Source of the DNA: Rhodococcus sp. CH91
GTDB lineage: Bacteria > Actinomycetota > Actinomycetes > Mycobacteriales > Mycobacteriaceae
Length of the DNA stretch: 64,000 bases
Direction of reading: 5' to 3'
Assembly (NCBI RefSeq): GCF_022554085.1
Contig: NZ_JAKFYR010000002.1
Coordinates: forward strand, 248,001-312,000
Below are positions 1 to 8,966 of the stretch, one piece after another. Within the stretch, counting starts at the first letter, position 1. Every line of letters starts with the position of its first letter. The translations under genes and the position numbers were made by a program. The notes under the pieces are model-generated. The model searched no databases and was not told where the DNA came from. It worked only from the letters and a program-made list of their open reading frames with translations.

Positions 1-245
1 TCAACGACCAGCCGTGGCGCGCGGACATGCTCGGGAAGAAGCTGCACAAGGCGCTCGGCTCGCTCGTGCACGTGAACCTCATCCCGCTCAACCCGACACC
101 GGGCAGCGAGTGGGATGCCAGCCCCAAGGACGTGGAACGCGAATTCGTCCGGCGTGTGCAGGCCCAGGGTGTGTCGTGCACGGTGCGCGACACGCGGGGT
201 CAGGAGATCGCCGCCGCCTGCGGGCAGCTCGCCGCGGAAGCCTGA
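1..245 (+). CDS. rlmN: 23S rRNA (adenine-2503-C2) methyltransferase RlmN, C-terminal fragment
   Basis: Only the last 81 or so codons are inside the window; the reading frame enters at base 3 and stops with TGA at 243-245. The visible part begins [15 protein letters not shown] and runs through [19 protein letters not shown] to a segment ending in [16 protein letters not shown], which is the conserved C-terminal signature of RlmN-type radical SAM methyltransferases; the late Cys in AAACGQL corresponds to the cysteine that forms the methyl-transfer intermediate with RNA in this family. The enzyme methylates C2 of A2503 in 23S rRNA (and A37 of some tRNAs). The radical SAM CxxxCxxC motif would be upstream of the window. 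A strong hairpin follows the stop codon. Confidence 0.88.
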   Translation, partial: NDQPWRADMLGKKLHKALGSLVHVNLIPLNPTPGSEWDASPKDVEREFVRRVQAQGVSCTVRDTRGQEIAAACGQLAAEA

Positions 246-263
246 CAGGCACCGAAGACACGA

Positions 264-297
264 CGAAGCCCGTCCGGACATGCCCGGACGGGCTTCG
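264..297. terminator. Bidirectional intrinsic terminator between rlmN and the DUF2631 gene
   Basis: A perfect 14-bp inverted repeat (264-277 and 284-297) with a 6-base loop lies between two convergent genes. It has no T-tract on either side, as is common in high-GC actinobacteria. Confidence 0.8.
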
Positions 298-310
298 AAC
301 GTAGGTGGTC

Positions 311-559
311 CTAGCGCGCTCGGCGGCGACGCAGGGCATCGCGCACGACGATGAACACCAGCACCGCGGCGAAGCCGATCAGGTACACGCTCTCGACATG
401 GCCCTCATGATTGCCGATGAGCATCAGCAGCAGGAACGCCGCGGCGACGAAGGCCATGACTCGGAAGAACTTGGGAGCTTCCCCGCTCCAACCCCACTCG
501 GCCGACGGCACTTCCGCCGCCAGATCGTTATGAGTGGACTGCAACTCGGTACCGGCCAC
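311..559 (-). CDS. DUF2631 family small membrane protein
   Basis: An 82-residue protein starting with GTG at 559, preceded on its strand by an AGGAGG-like Shine-Dalgarno at about 566-571. The N-terminal 30 residues are polar ([24 protein letters not shown]), followed by two hydrophobic segments (about 33-48 and 57-72) and a basic end RRRRAR, so two membrane helices with a positively charged tail. The size, the EWGWSG motif and the position next to dxr match the actinobacterial DUF2631 family. Its function is unknown. It is divergent from dxr, and the 150-base gap (560-711) must hold both promoters. Confidence 0.75.
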   Translation of the reverse strand: MAGTELQSTHNDLAAEVPSAEWGWSGEAPKFFRVMAFVAAAFLLLMLIGNHEGHVESVYLIGFAAVLVFIVVRDALRRRRAR

Positions 560-711
560 CGTTTCCTCCTGCTCACCAGACGCTGCTTGTAGTGTTCATC
601 GTGACATACGACCCCCTGTCGTACGAAGCGGGGGCGTGCGTGAGTCCTCTCCGGAAGCCGGGCGACCGGGCGGTTCAGGAACTCTTCAGGTCCGTCAGGA
701 ACAATGCTCCC

Positions 712-1863
712 GTGGCCGACAGACGATCCTCCTCCCGTACCCGTGTGTTACTGCTCGGCAGCACCGGTTCCATCGGTACCCAGGCGCTCGACGTGATCGC
801 CGCCAATCCGGACGACTTCGAGGTCGTCGGGCTGGCCGCGGGCGGCGGCAAGACGGACCTGCTGGCCGAGCAGATCCGCGCGACCGGCGTACGCGAGGTA
901 GCGGTCGCCGATCCGGCCGCCGCCGCACGTCTCGAGCTGCCGGTCCGCAGCGGTCCGCAGGCTGTCACCGATCTCGTTCGCGAGGTGGAGGCCGACGTCG
1001 TGCTCAACGCGCTCGTCGGTTCCCTCGGGCTCGAACCGACACTGGCGGCCCTCGGTACCGGCGCCAGGCTCGCGCTGGCGAACAAGGAATCGCTCGTCGC
1101 GGGCGGATCGCTGGTGACCGCGGCGGCGGCACCGGGGCAGATCGTCCCCGTCGACTCCGAGCATTCCGCGCTCGCGCAGTGCCTGCGCGGCGGTAGCGGT
1201 GACGAGGTGGCCCGGCTGGTGCTCACCGCCTCGGGCGGGCCGTTCCGCGGCTGGACCGCGGACCGCCTCGAATCGGTGACCCCGGAACAGGCCGGCGCAC
1301 ATCCCACCTGGTCCATGGGGCCGATGAACACCCTGAATTCCGCGACCCTCGTCAACAAGGGCCTCGAACTCATCGAGACACATCTGCTCTTCGGAGTCGG
1401 GTACGAGCGGATCGACGTGACGGTGCACCCGCAGTCGATCGTCCACTCGATGGTGACCTTCGTCGACGGTTCGACGCTGGCCCAGGCGTCGCCCCCGTCG
1501 ATGAAGCTGCCGATCGCCCTTGCCCTCGGCTGGCCGCACCGAGTCCCGCATGCCGCGCCCGCACTCGACTTCTCCACCGCGTCGACCTGGGAGTTCGAAC
1601 CGCTCGACGACGAGGTGTTCCCGGCCGTGCGGCTCGCCCGGCAGGCCGGTCTCGGAGGTGGCTGCCTCACGGCGGTCTACAACGCCGCCAACGAGATCGC
1701 TGCGGAGGCGTTCCTCGCCGGAACCCTCTCGTTCCCGCGGATCGTGCAGACCGTCGAGGCGGTGCTGAACGACGCGCACGAGTGGTCCGCCGAACCCAGT
1801 ACCGTGGACGACGTGCTCGCCGCCGACGGCTGGGCCCGCGACCGGGCGCGCACACTCGTATAG
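712..1863 (+). CDS. dxr: 1-deoxy-D-xylulose 5-phosphate reductoisomerase
   Basis: Dxr catalyses the second step of the MEP isoprenoid pathway: NADPH-dependent rearrangement and reduction of DXP to MEP, needed for polyprenyl carriers and menaquinone. The protein shows the nucleotide-binding GSTGSIG near the N terminus, LANKESLV, the metal-site region [10 protein letters not shown], and the long signature [21 protein letters not shown] followed by [10 protein letters not shown]. Starting at GTG 712 gives 383 residues, the usual family length; the frame stays open further upstream to 592, but those 40 residues are not conserved-looking and the sequence AGGAAC sits about 12 bases before 712. Its TAG stop is embedded in the AGGAGG that serves rip1, so the two genes are very probably co-transcribed. 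ispG of the same pathway is two genes downstream. Confidence 0.95.
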   Translation: MADRRSSSRTRVLLLGSTGSIGTQALDVIAANPDDFEVVGLAAGGGKTDLLAEQIRATGVREVAVADPAAAARLELPVRSGPQAVTDLVREVEADVVLNALVGSLGLEPTLAALGTGARLALANKESLVAGGSLVTAAAAPGQIVPVDSEHSALAQCLRGGSGDEVARLVLTASGGPFRGWTADRLESVTPEQAGAHPTWSMGPMNTLNSATLVNKGLELIETHLLFGVGYERIDVTVHPQSIVHSMVTFVDGSTLAQASPPSMKLPIALALGWPHRVPHAAPALDFSTASTWEFEPLDDEVFPAVRLARQAGLGGGCLTAVYNAANEIAAEAFLAGTLSFPRIVQTVEAVLNDAHEWSAEPSTVDDVLAADGWARDRARTLV

Positions 1864-1878
1864 GAGGATCGGCCACTC

Positions 1879-3096
1879 ATGATGTTCGCACTGGGCGTGG
1901 TGGTGTTCGCCCTCGGCATCGCCATCTCGATCGCCTTGCACGAGGCCGGCCACATGTGGACGGCGCAGAAGCTGGGCATGAAGGTCCGCCGCTACTACAT
2001 CGGTTTCGGCCCGCGCGTGTTCGCCTTCCGTCGCGGCGAGACGGAATACGGACTCAAGGCGATCCCGGCCGGAGGATTCTGCGACATCGCGGGTATGACG
2101 GCCCTGGACGAACTCGCGCCCGACGAGGTCGACCGCGCGATGTACAAGCAGAAGACGTGGAAGCGCCTGGTCGTGATGTCCGGCGGCATCGCGATGAACT
2201 TCCTGCTCGGCATCGTCCTGATCTACGGGCTCGCTGCGAGCGCCGGCCTGCCCAACACCGACAACCGCGCGGTGGTGGGCACCGTCGGCTGCGCGGCACC
2301 GACGCAAGCGGGCCCGCCCGACTACGCTCCCGCCGACTGCACGGGGCCGGGGCCTGCGGAGCAGGCCGGTATCGAGCCGGGCGACGTGATCGTCGCGGTG
2401 GACGGACAACCCGTCGAGACCTTCGCGGATCTGGTGCGGACCACGCAAGCCCTGTCGGGCACGGTGCCGTTCACCGTCGAACGCGGGGACGCGACCCTCA
2501 CGCTGCCCGTCACCATCGAGCAGGTGCAGCGCTGGGTGTACGAGAGCGACTCGGCCGATGCCGAACCCGTCTCCCGCACGGTCGGGGCGATCGGTGTCGG
2601 CGGAGAGCCGGGCATCATCGAGTACACGCCGCTGACGGCGATTCCCGCGACCTTCGAGTTCACCGGATATCTCGCGGTGCGCACCGCCGAGGCCCTCGTG
2701 AGCCTGCCGAGCAAGGTCGCCGACCTGTGGACGGCGGTCACCGGCGGCGAGCGTTCGGTCGACACCCCGGTCAGCATCGTCGGGGCCAGCGTCATCGGTG
2801 GTCAGTTCGCCGAGCGCGGCATCTGGGAGTCGTTCGTGCTGCTGCTCGCACAGCTGAACTTCTTCCTCGGTGCGTTCAATCTCCTCCCGCTGCTTCCGCT
2901 CGACGGTGGGCACATGGCCGTCGCCGTCTACGAACGGGTCCGCAACTGGGTGCGCAGCCTGCGTGGGCTGCCGATGGGCCCGCCCGTGGACTACATGAAA
3001 CTGCTGCCGCTGACCTACGTGGCGGTGGTCATCGGTGGCGCGTTCATGGTGCTCACCCTCACCGCGGACATCATCAACCCCATCCAGCTGTTCTGA
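1879..3096 (+). CDS. rip1: Site-2 intramembrane metalloprotease, Rip1/RseP family (M50)
   Basis: A 405-residue polytopic membrane zinc protease that cuts transmembrane substrates such as anti-sigma factors (regulated intramembrane proteolysis). HEAGH at residues 21-25 supplies two zinc histidines and the catalytic Glu; the third ligand lies in the LPLDGGH motif near residues 338-345, in the last membrane region. A PDZ domain sits between them (AEQAGIEPGDVIVAVDGQPV, roughly residues 155-195). The length and the position between dxr and ispG match mycobacterial Rip1 (Rv2869c). ATG 1879 or 1882 could be the start; AGGAGG at 1862-1867 suits 1879. Two convergent lines, active-site motifs and synteny, make the call firm; the substrates cannot be told from here. 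Confidence 0.93.
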   Translation: MMFALGVVVFALGIAISIALHEAGHMWTAQKLGMKVRRYYIGFGPRVFAFRRGETEYGLKAIPAGGFCDIAGMTALDELAPDEVDRAMYKQKTWKRLVVMSGGIAMNFLLGIVLIYGLAASAGLPNTDNRAVVGTVGCAAPTQAGPPDYAPADCTGPGPAEQAGIEPGDVIVAVDGQPVETFADLVRTTQALSGTVPFTVERGDATLTLPVTIEQVQRWVYESDSADAEPVSRTVGAIGVGGEPGIIEYTPLTAIPATFEFTGYLAVRTAEALVSLPSKVADLWTAVTGGERSVDTPVSIVGASVIGGQFAERGIWESFVLLLAQLNFFLGAFNLLPLLPLDGGHMAVAVYERVRNWVRSLRGLPMGPPVDYMKLLPLTYVAVVIGGAFMVLTLTADIINPIQLF

Positions 3097-3106
3097 CCTG
3101 CGCCGG

Positions 3107-3112
3107 TAGACT
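3107..3112 (+). promoter_or_regulatory. Putative -10 hexamer (TAGACT) for ispG
   Basis: A TANNNT-type actinobacterial -10 element lies in the short gap after rip1, about 30 bases before the chosen ispG start. It would give ispG a promoter of its own in addition to read-through from dxr-rip1. No convincing -35 is seen. Confidence 0.4.
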
Positions 3113-3141
3113 TGCCGGATAGCTACGAAAGAAGGCGAACT

Positions 3142-4296
3142 GTGACCAGCCCCGTCGGATTGGGCATGCCCGAAGTTCCTGCGGTCCTCGCGCCCCGCCG
3201 CAAGACCCGCCAGCTCATGGTCGGCGGTGTCGGTGTCGGTAGCGATCACCCGGTCTCGGTGCAGTCGATGACCACCACGAAGACCCACGACGTCAATGCG
3301 ACCCTTCAGCAGATCGCGGAGCTGACGGCCTCCGGATGCGACATCGTCCGCGTGGCATGTCCCCGCCAGGAGGACGCCGACGCGCTTCCGATCATCGCGA
3401 AGAAGAGCAAGATCCCGGTGATCGCCGACATCCACTTCCAGCCCCGCTACATCTTCGCGGCGATCGACGCCGGGTGTGCCGCGGTGCGCGTCAACCCGGG
3501 CAACATCAAGGAGTTCGACGGTCGCGTCAAGGAGGTCGCCAAGGCGGCCGGCGACGCAGGGATCCCCATCCGGATCGGTGTCAACGCCGGTTCGCTCGAT
3601 CCCCGGCTGCTCGCCAAGTACGGCAAGGCCACCCCGGAAGCGCTCGTCGAATCGGCGCTGTGGGAGGCGAGCCTGTTCGAGGAACACGGCTTCGGCGATA
3701 TCAAGATCTCGGTCAAGCACAACGATCCGGTGGTCATGGTGGAGGCCTACCGGCAGCTCGCCGCCCGGTGCGACTATCCGCTGCATCTCGGTGTCACCGA
3801 GGCCGGTCCCGCCTTCCAGGGCACCATCAAGTCGGCCGTGGCGTTCGGTGCCCTGCTGAGCGAAGGTATCGGCGACACGATCCGTGTCTCGCTCTCGGCG
3901 CCGCCTGCGGAGGAGATCAAGGTCGGCACGCAGATCCTGCAGTCGCTGAACCTGCGGCCCCGCAAGCTCGAGATCGTCTCCTGCCCGTCGTGCGGACGCG
4001 CCCAGGTGGACGTCTACTCGCTCGCGAACGAGGTCACGGCCGGGCTCGAGGGCATGGAGGTGCCGCTGCGGGTCGCGGTGATGGGATGCGTCGTCAACGG
4101 TCCCGGCGAGGCACGTGAGGCGGACCTCGGTGTGGCCTCCGGGAACGGTAAGGGCCAGATCTTCGTCAAGGGCAAGGTCATCAAGACCGTGCCCGAAGCG
4201 CAGATCGTGGAGACCCTCATCGAGGAGGCGATGCGCATCGCGGAGGAGATGGAAGGTGACGCCGCGGGCGGTGGTCCCGTAGTCTCGGTCGGCTGA
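3142..4296 (+). CDS. ispG: 4-hydroxy-3-methylbut-2-enyl diphosphate synthase (flavodoxin/ferredoxin-dependent)
   Basis: IspG (GcpE) is the [4Fe-4S] enzyme that converts MEcPP to HMBPP in the MEP pathway. The protein contains the TIM-barrel signatures [36 protein letters not shown] and [11 protein letters not shown], and the cluster ligands in the C-terminal domain: Cys281 and Cys284 in SCPSCG, Cys316 and Glu323 in [10 protein letters not shown]. With GTG 3142 the protein is 384 residues, matching the family; AAAGAAGG about 8 bases upstream is the ribosome binding site. An in-frame TTG at 3112 overlaps the putative -10 and is unlikely. The gene order dxr-rip1-ispG is the mycobacterial one. Confidence 0.95.
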   Translation: MTSPVGLGMPEVPAVLAPRRKTRQLMVGGVGVGSDHPVSVQSMTTTKTHDVNATLQQIAELTASGCDIVRVACPRQEDADALPIIAKKSKIPVIADIHFQPRYIFAAIDAGCAAVRVNPGNIKEFDGRVKEVAKAAGDAGIPIRIGVNAGSLDPRLLAKYGKATPEALVESALWEASLFEEHGFGDIKISVKHNDPVVMVEAYRQLAARCDYPLHLGVTEAGPAFQGTIKSAVAFGALLSEGIGDTIRVSLSAPPAEEIKVGTQILQSLNLRPRKLEIVSCPSCGRAQVDVYSLANEVTAGLEGMEVPLRVAVMGCVVNGPGEAREADLGVASGNGKGQIFVKGKVIKTVPEAQIVETLIEEAMRIAEEMEGDAAGGGPVVSVG

Positions 4297-4408
4297 GATC
4301 GTGGGCCGGTCGGACGCGCAGGACGGTGCTTTCCGGTGCCCGGTTTCCACGCAGGCGCACGGCATGGCACCCTGATCTCGTATCGGCTTGTCGACGGGTG
4401 GTGAGCTA

Positions 4409-5245
4409 GTGCTCAAGCTTCTGGGTGTCCGGTCGTTGGGTGGACGTGACACCGCCGCGGTGCTGCGGGTGCTCGCCCGGGATCCGGTGGCCTCCTGCAT
4501 GGTGGCCGGCCGGGTGGAGGAGTACGGGATCGACGGCCGCGCCGTCGGTGGCGAGATGTGGAGCCGGGGTGGGCCGGAGACGTCGCTGTGCTTCTCCGGG
4601 GCCAACCTCATCCCGTTGCTCGGAAGCTCCGAGGACATTCAGGCATTCGCCGAACGGGCGAGTCGAGGCCCGCGCTTGTGCTCGTCGATCGTCGGTCGCG
4701 CCGAGTACGCGCTGCCGATGTGGGAGCGCCTCGAGTCGACGTGGGGTCCTCCGCGTGAGGTGCGAGCGGAGCAGCCTCTGCTCGTCCTCGACCGCGAACC
4801 GCTCGTCGAACCGGATCCGCTCGTGCGCCTCGTACGGCCCGAGGAGCTCGACATCTATCTTCCGGCTGCCGTGTCCATGTTCATCGAAGAGGTCGGGATC
4901 GACCCGAGGACGGGTGACGGCGGCGCGGGTTACCGGCGTCGCGTCGCGAGCCTGATCGCGGCCCGTCGTGCGTGGGCCCGATTCGAGGACGGACAGGTCG
5001 TCTTCAAGGCGGAGGTCGGTTCGCAGTCGTCGACGGTGGGACAGATCCAGGGTGTGTGGGTGGATCCCTCGCGCCGCGGGTCGGGCATCGGCACGATCGG
5101 CACTGCCGCCGTCGCGGTCGCGGTCGCACGCTCGGGCAGGTTGCCGAGTCTCTACGTCAACAGTTTCAACGCCCGCGCGCGTGGCGCGTACGCCCGCGCG
5201 GGATTCCGTCAGGTCGCGACCTTCTCGACGGTGCTCCTGGACTGA
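4409..5245 (+). CDS. GNAT family N-acetyltransferase with DUF4081-type N-terminal domain
   Basis: A 278-residue protein with two parts: an N-terminal region (about residues 1-130) of the DUF4081 kind found only with GNATs in actinobacteria, and a C-terminal acetyl-CoA binding GNAT domain with motif A VDPSRRGSGIGT and the following LYVNSFNARARGAYARAGF helix. It matches the gene that follows ispG in mycobacteria (Rv2867c). The acceptor substrate is unknown. GTG 4409 is preferred because GGTGGTGAG precedes it; an in-frame TTG at 4388 is possible. It reads in the same direction as ispG, 112 bases away. Confidence 0.85.
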   Translation: MLKLLGVRSLGGRDTAAVLRVLARDPVASCMVAGRVEEYGIDGRAVGGEMWSRGGPETSLCFSGANLIPLLGSSEDIQAFAERASRGPRLCSSIVGRAEYALPMWERLESTWGPPREVRAEQPLLVLDREPLVEPDPLVRLVRPEELDIYLPAAVSMFIEEVGIDPRTGDGGAGYRRRVASLIAARRAWARFEDGQVVFKAEVGSQSSTVGQIQGVWVDPSRRGSGIGTIGTAAVAVAVARSGRLPSLYVNSFNARARGAYARAGFRQVATFSTVLLD

Positions 5246-5278
5246 GAATTCGCCGGATTCTGCCTACGATGACGGGCG

Positions 5279-7120
5279 ATGAGACCTCGAAGTTCGACAC
5301 CGGCGCCCGTGCGTACGCGCACCCTCCGGATCGTGGCGGTGTTGGTGGCGGTCGCCGTGACTCTCGGTCTGGCGGTCGCGTGCACACCGCGCCCGGCGGG
5401 GCCCGAAGCCGCCGCTCGGGCGTTCCTCGAACTGTTCGCCTCGCAGGATGTGGAGGCGGCCGCCGCACGAACGGACCGTCCCGGCGACGCGGCAGTGGCG
5501 ATGCAGGAGGTCGTGGACGGGCTGCAGGCCGAATCGCTCACCGCCCTCACGACATCCACGCGGATCAGCGGCGACTCCGCGACGGTGGGGTACAGCTACG
5601 AGTGGCACCTGCCGAAGGACCGGGTGTGGCAGTACACGGGCGAGCTGAACATGGGACGCAGCGGTGACGACTGGCTCGTGCGGTGGGCCAAGTCCGCTCT
5701 GCACCCCCAGCTCGGCGAACGGCAGACGATGCAGTTGCGCAGCCGTCCGGCGCCGCGGGCCCGCGTCAACGAGCACGCGGGCAGCGACATCCTGGTACCC
5801 GGCACGATCTACGGCATCGCGTTCGACGCCTCGGCCGGTGGCGACGTGGCCACGGCGGCACGCGAACTCGCGTCGACCCTGTCACGGTTCGACTCGTCGC
5901 TGACCGCGCAGGCGATCGCCGAATCCGTGACGGCCGCGACCGGACCGCGAGCGGTGTTGCGTCTGCGTGAGGACGACTACGAACTCGTCGCGGATCGTCT
6001 CGCCGGGATCGACGGGGTGGTGGTGACGGAACAGGCCGATCTCGTCGCGACGGACCGCAGCTTCGCACCGGATCTGGTGGGTCAGGTCAAGAAGACGGTC
6101 ATCGACGAGGTCGACGGGACCGCCGGGTGGAGCGTCGTGGTGGTGAACCAGTACGGCGTGGATACCGGAGTGCTCACCGAGACGCCGCCCCAGCCGGTCC
6201 CGTCGTTCTCGATCAGCCTCGACCGCCCGATCCAGCTCGCGGCGCAGGCCGCCGTCGACGCGCGGAGCGAACAGGCGATGACGGTCGTGATCGAGGCCTC
6301 CACGGGAGCCGTGCTGGCCGTCGCCCAGAACAAGGCCGCGGACCGGGATGGGCCGGTTGCGCTGGCAGGCCAGTATCCGCCCGGCTCGACCTTCAAGATC
6401 GTCACCTCGGGCGCGGCGATCGCGGAAGGGCGCGCGACTCCGCACACGATGGTTCCGTGTCCCGGACGCATCACGATCGGGGAGCGCAGCGTGCCCAACT
6501 ACAACGAGTTCGCACTCGGGACCGTCCCCCTGGCCACGGCGTTCGCTCGTTCCTGCAACACCTCGTTCGCCCAGCTCGCCTCGGAGATGGCCCCGGATTC
6601 GCTCACGGTCGCCGCGTCGCAGTTCGGGATCGGGGTCGACTACGAGGTGGTGGGGATGCCGTCGTTCACCGGGTCGGTCCCGCCGGCGGACGATCTCGTC
6701 GAACGCACCGAGGACGGTTTCGGCCAGGGCAAGGTCGTGGTCAGCCCCTTCGGGATGGCCCTGATGGCCGCGACGGTCGCCGCGGGCCGCACGCCGGTGC
6801 CCTATCTCATCGCGGGCCGCGAGACCGTGGTGAAGGGCTCGCCGCCGCCGGTGACGCCGGAGATGGTGGAGGGTCTGCGCGAGATGATGCGCTTGGTGAT
6901 CACCAGCGGTACCGCCGATCGCATCCGCGATCAGGGGGACGTGTACGGCAAGACCGGTGAAGCCGAGGTCGAGGGCGGGTCGCACTCGTGGTTCGTCGGC
7001 TATCGCGGCGACCTCGCGTTCGCGACGCTCGTCGTCCGTGGTGGCAGCTCGGACAACGCCGTCGCGGTCACACGCGACATGTTCGCCGCTCTGCCACCCG
7101 AATACAACGACGGTACGTAG
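5279..7120 (+). CDS. Penicillin-binding lipoprotein transpeptidase (PBP2a-like, Rv2864c type)
   Basis: A 613-residue class B PBP anchored as a lipoprotein: a hydrophobic signal ending in the lipobox LAVAC at about residue 35, an NTF2-like MecA_N-type domain after it (AARAFLELFASQDVEAAAARTD), then a transpeptidase domain with all three catalytic motifs: S370-T-F-K373 (nucleophile), S425-C-N427 and K558-T-G. It would cross-link peptidoglycan outside the membrane. ATG 5279 has no Shine-Dalgarno, but a TACGAT hexamer ends 8 bases upstream, so a leaderless mRNA is likely. The gene ends in a bidirectional terminator shared with the MarR gene. Confidence 0.92.
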   Translation: MRPRSSTPAPVRTRTLRIVAVLVAVAVTLGLAVACTPRPAGPEAAARAFLELFASQDVEAAAARTDRPGDAAVAMQEVVDGLQAESLTALTTSTRISGDSATVGYSYEWHLPKDRVWQYTGELNMGRSGDDWLVRWAKSALHPQLGERQTMQLRSRPAPRARVNEHAGSDILVPGTIYGIAFDASAGGDVATAARELASTLSRFDSSLTAQAIAESVTAATGPRAVLRLREDDYELVADRLAGIDGVVVTEQADLVATDRSFAPDLVGQVKKTVIDEVDGTAGWSVVVVNQYGVDTGVLTETPPQPVPSFSISLDRPIQLAAQAAVDARSEQAMTVVIEASTGAVLAVAQNKAADRDGPVALAGQYPPGSTFKIVTSGAAIAEGRATPHTMVPCPGRITIGERSVPNYNEFALGTVPLATAFARSCNTSFAQLASEMAPDSLTVAASQFGIGVDYEVVGMPSFTGSVPPADDLVERTEDGFGQGKVVVSPFGMALMAATVAAGRTPVPYLIAGRETVVKGSPPPVTPEMVEGLREMMRLVITSGTADRIRDQGDVYGKTGEAEVEGGSHSWFVGYRGDLAFATLVVRGGSSDNAVAVTRDMFAALPPEYNDGT

Positions 7121-7148
7121 ATCTCCCGGCAGTCATCGCCGGGAGATC
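7120..7148. terminator. Bidirectional terminator overlapping two stop codons
   Basis: A perfect 11-bp stem (7120-7130 with 7138-7148) and a 7-base loop. The left arm starts on the last base of the PBP stop codon and the right arm reaches into the stop codon of the convergent MarR gene. Confidence 0.75.
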
Positions 7149-7617
7149 AGGGATTCTTCTCCTGGTTCTCGGCGAGAAGGGCCAACTGTTCGAGCAGGGG
7201 AGCGATCGCGGTCAGTTCCGCGGCGTCGGACGGTTCCATCGCGGCGAGCACCTGGCGCATGCGGCTGATCCACATCTGGCGGATGAGGTTGCCGTTGTGT
7301 TCGGCAAGTGGTGTGCGGTGCAGGTGATGCGACCGGCCGTCGGCGGGATTGGTCGTCCGTGTGACCAGGTCGCGCTGGACGAGGCTGCGCACGGTGGCGC
7401 TGACGTTGCTGCTCTGCAGCCCGAGCAGCCGCGCGAGGTCGGACACCGTGGCGCCGGGATGATCCGAGAGCACCCGCAGCACCTCGATCTCGGACTGCGG
7501 TATGCCCACGAGACCGGATTCGCGTTCGCCGACACGCTGCAGTTTCCACACCAGCGTGCGGACGCTGTCGGCCAGGCGGTCGACTTCGGCGTCTGTGATC
7601 TTCGGCGGTTCGGGCAC
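7147..7617 (-). CDS. MarR family transcriptional regulator
   Basis: A 156-residue winged-helix protein. The recognition region reads ATVSDLARLLGLQSSNVSAT (about residues 59-78) and is followed by the wing NPADGRSHHLHRT, both typical of MarR repressors, which bind palindromes as dimers and are released by small phenolic or hydrophobic ligands. It is divergent from an MFS drug transporter only 68 bases away, and a 20-bp palindrome lies in the gap. The likely job is repression of itself and the transporter. The ligand is unknown. Confidence 0.9.
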   Translation of the reverse strand: MPEPPKITDAEVDRLADSVRTLVWKLQRVGERESGLVGIPQSEIEVLRVLSDHPGATVSDLARLLGLQSSNVSATVRSLVQRDLVTRTTNPADGRSHHLHRTPLAEHNGNLIRQMWISRMRQVLAAMEPSDAAELTAIAPLLEQLALLAENQEKNP

Positions 7618-7639
7618 GCATCGATGCTAGGCCATGATG

Positions 7640-7659
7640 TATATATGGATTCATATATA
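7640..7659. promoter_or_regulatory. Candidate MarR operator in the divergent promoter region
   Basis: TATATATG, a 4-base spacer GATT, then CATATATA: perfect 8-bp arms in a strikingly AT-rich patch, centred between the MarR start (7617) and the MFS start (7686). Placement and symmetry fit a dimeric MarR site that would block both promoters. Confidence 0.7.
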
Positions 7660-7685
7660 AATTCGAAAGTATCGATCGAGGTGCG

Positions 7686-8966
7686 ATGAACGATCCGTCC
7701 GGCACGACCACACGGGCGCTACCGGCCACGGCTGTGGTCTCGCTCGCTCTGCTCGCGGCGCTGGCTCCCTTGGCCGTCGACATGTATCTGCCCGGGTTCC
7801 CCGGGATCGGTACGGAATTCGGCACGACCGCCTCGGCGGTGCAGTTCACCCTCACGGCCTTTCTGATCGGCATGGCTCTCGGCAACCTCGTCATCGGACC
7901 GCTGTCCGACCGGTTCGGTCGCCGCTCGTCGATGCTCGTCGGCACGACCGTGTGTGCCGCAGCGAGCGTCGCCTGCGCGCTGGCGCCGACGGTCGAACTG
8001 CTCGCCGCGGCGAGGTGTGCTCAGGGTTTCGCGGGTGCGGCCGGCATCGTCGTGGGACGAGCGGTGGTCTCCGACCGGGCGGAGGGCCCCGCAGCCGCGA
8101 AACTGTTCGGCCTGCTGGTACTCGTCAGCGCTATCGCGCCCATCGCGGCCCCGCTCGCCGGTGGCGCGATCATCCTGTCCGTCGGCTGGCGCGCGGTGTT
8201 CTGGTTCCTGGCCGTGCTGAGTCTCGTCATGCTCGCAGCGATCGTCTTCTTCCTACCGGAGAGCCTGCCGGAGGAACGACGTTCGGCCAGCGGCGTTTCG
8301 GGCATGCTGCGCGACGCCGGTGGCGTGGTGCGCGACCGGAAATATCTCGGCTATCTCCTCGCGCACACCTTCGCCTTCGGTGTGCTGTTCGCGTACATCT
8401 CCGCGTCGCCCTTCGTCCTGCAAGAGATCCACGGGTTGTCCACGGGGTGGTTCACCCTGCTGTTCGCTTTCAACGCTGTGGGGATCACGCTCGGCAACGT
8501 CGTCAACCAGCGACTGCTCGCGCGCACGACCCCACATCGTCTCCTGGTCGCCGGCCTGGGCCTGCTCGTCTTCTGGTCCGCCGTGCTCAGCGTCGACGCA
8601 CTCACCGGGTCCACGCGGGTGGTGACGATGGTGGCGCTGTGGTTCGGTGTCGCGAGCCTGGGGCTCGTCCTGGCGAACGCCGCGACTCTCGCGCTGGGCC
8701 AGGTCCGGCATGCCGCCGGCACCGGATCCGCGCTCCTCGGCGCCCTCCAATTCCTTCTGGCGGCCCTGGTCGCTCCACTGGTCGGGGCATGGGGCGAGGA
8801 CACCGCGGTTCCCATGGCCGTCGCGATGCTCGCGTGTGCGGTCCTCGGACTGCTCCCGCTGACATCCCTGGTCAGGGAAGCAGTCCGGCCTTCCTCGCGA
8901 CCACCACGGCCTCGTGACGGGAATGGACGTCGAGCTTGCTCATCGCGCTGCGAAGATAACTCTTGA
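7686..8966 (+). CDS. MFS multidrug efflux transporter, Bcr/CflA type (DHA1)
   Basis: A 426-residue, 12-helix transporter. The N-terminal helix LAPLAVDMYLPGFP and the motif between helices 2 and 3, GPLSDRFGRR, are characteristic of the Bcr/CflA drug:proton antiporter family. ATG 7686 has GAGG just upstream. It is divergent from a MarR regulator and probably controlled by it. The C-terminal 30 residues (RPSSRPPRPRDGNGRRACSS) are hydrophilic and are encoded opposite the 3' end of the LuxR gene: the two genes overlap tail to tail by 95 bases, so part of this tail may be incidental. Confidence 0.88.
   Translation: MNDPSGTTTRALPATAVVSLALLAALAPLAVDMYLPGFPGIGTEFGTTASAVQFTLTAFLIGMALGNLVIGPLSDRFGRRSSMLVGTTVCAAASVACALAPTVELLAAARCAQGFAGAAGIVVGRAVVSDRAEGPAAAKLFGLLVLVSAIAPIAAPLAGGAIILSVGWRAVFWFLAVLSLVMLAAIVFFLPESLPEERRSASGVSGMLRDAGGVVRDRKYLGYLLAHTFAFGVLFAYISASPFVLQEIHGLSTGWFTLLFAFNAVGITLGNVVNQRLLARTTPHRLLVAGLGLLVFWSAVLSVDALTGSTRVVTMVALWFGVASLGLVLANAATLALGQVRHAAGTGSALLGALQFLLAALVAPLVGAWGEDTAVPMAVAMLACAVLGLLPLTSLVREAVRPSSRPPRPRDGNGRRACSSRCEDNS

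Noticed and set aside
748-4638. 1296-codon open frame on the minus strand
   Set aside because: It lies antisense to dxr, rip1 and ispG, all strongly conserved; its translation is a low-complexity Arg/Asp/His-rich string without domain motifs, the usual antisense artefact of high-GC DNA.
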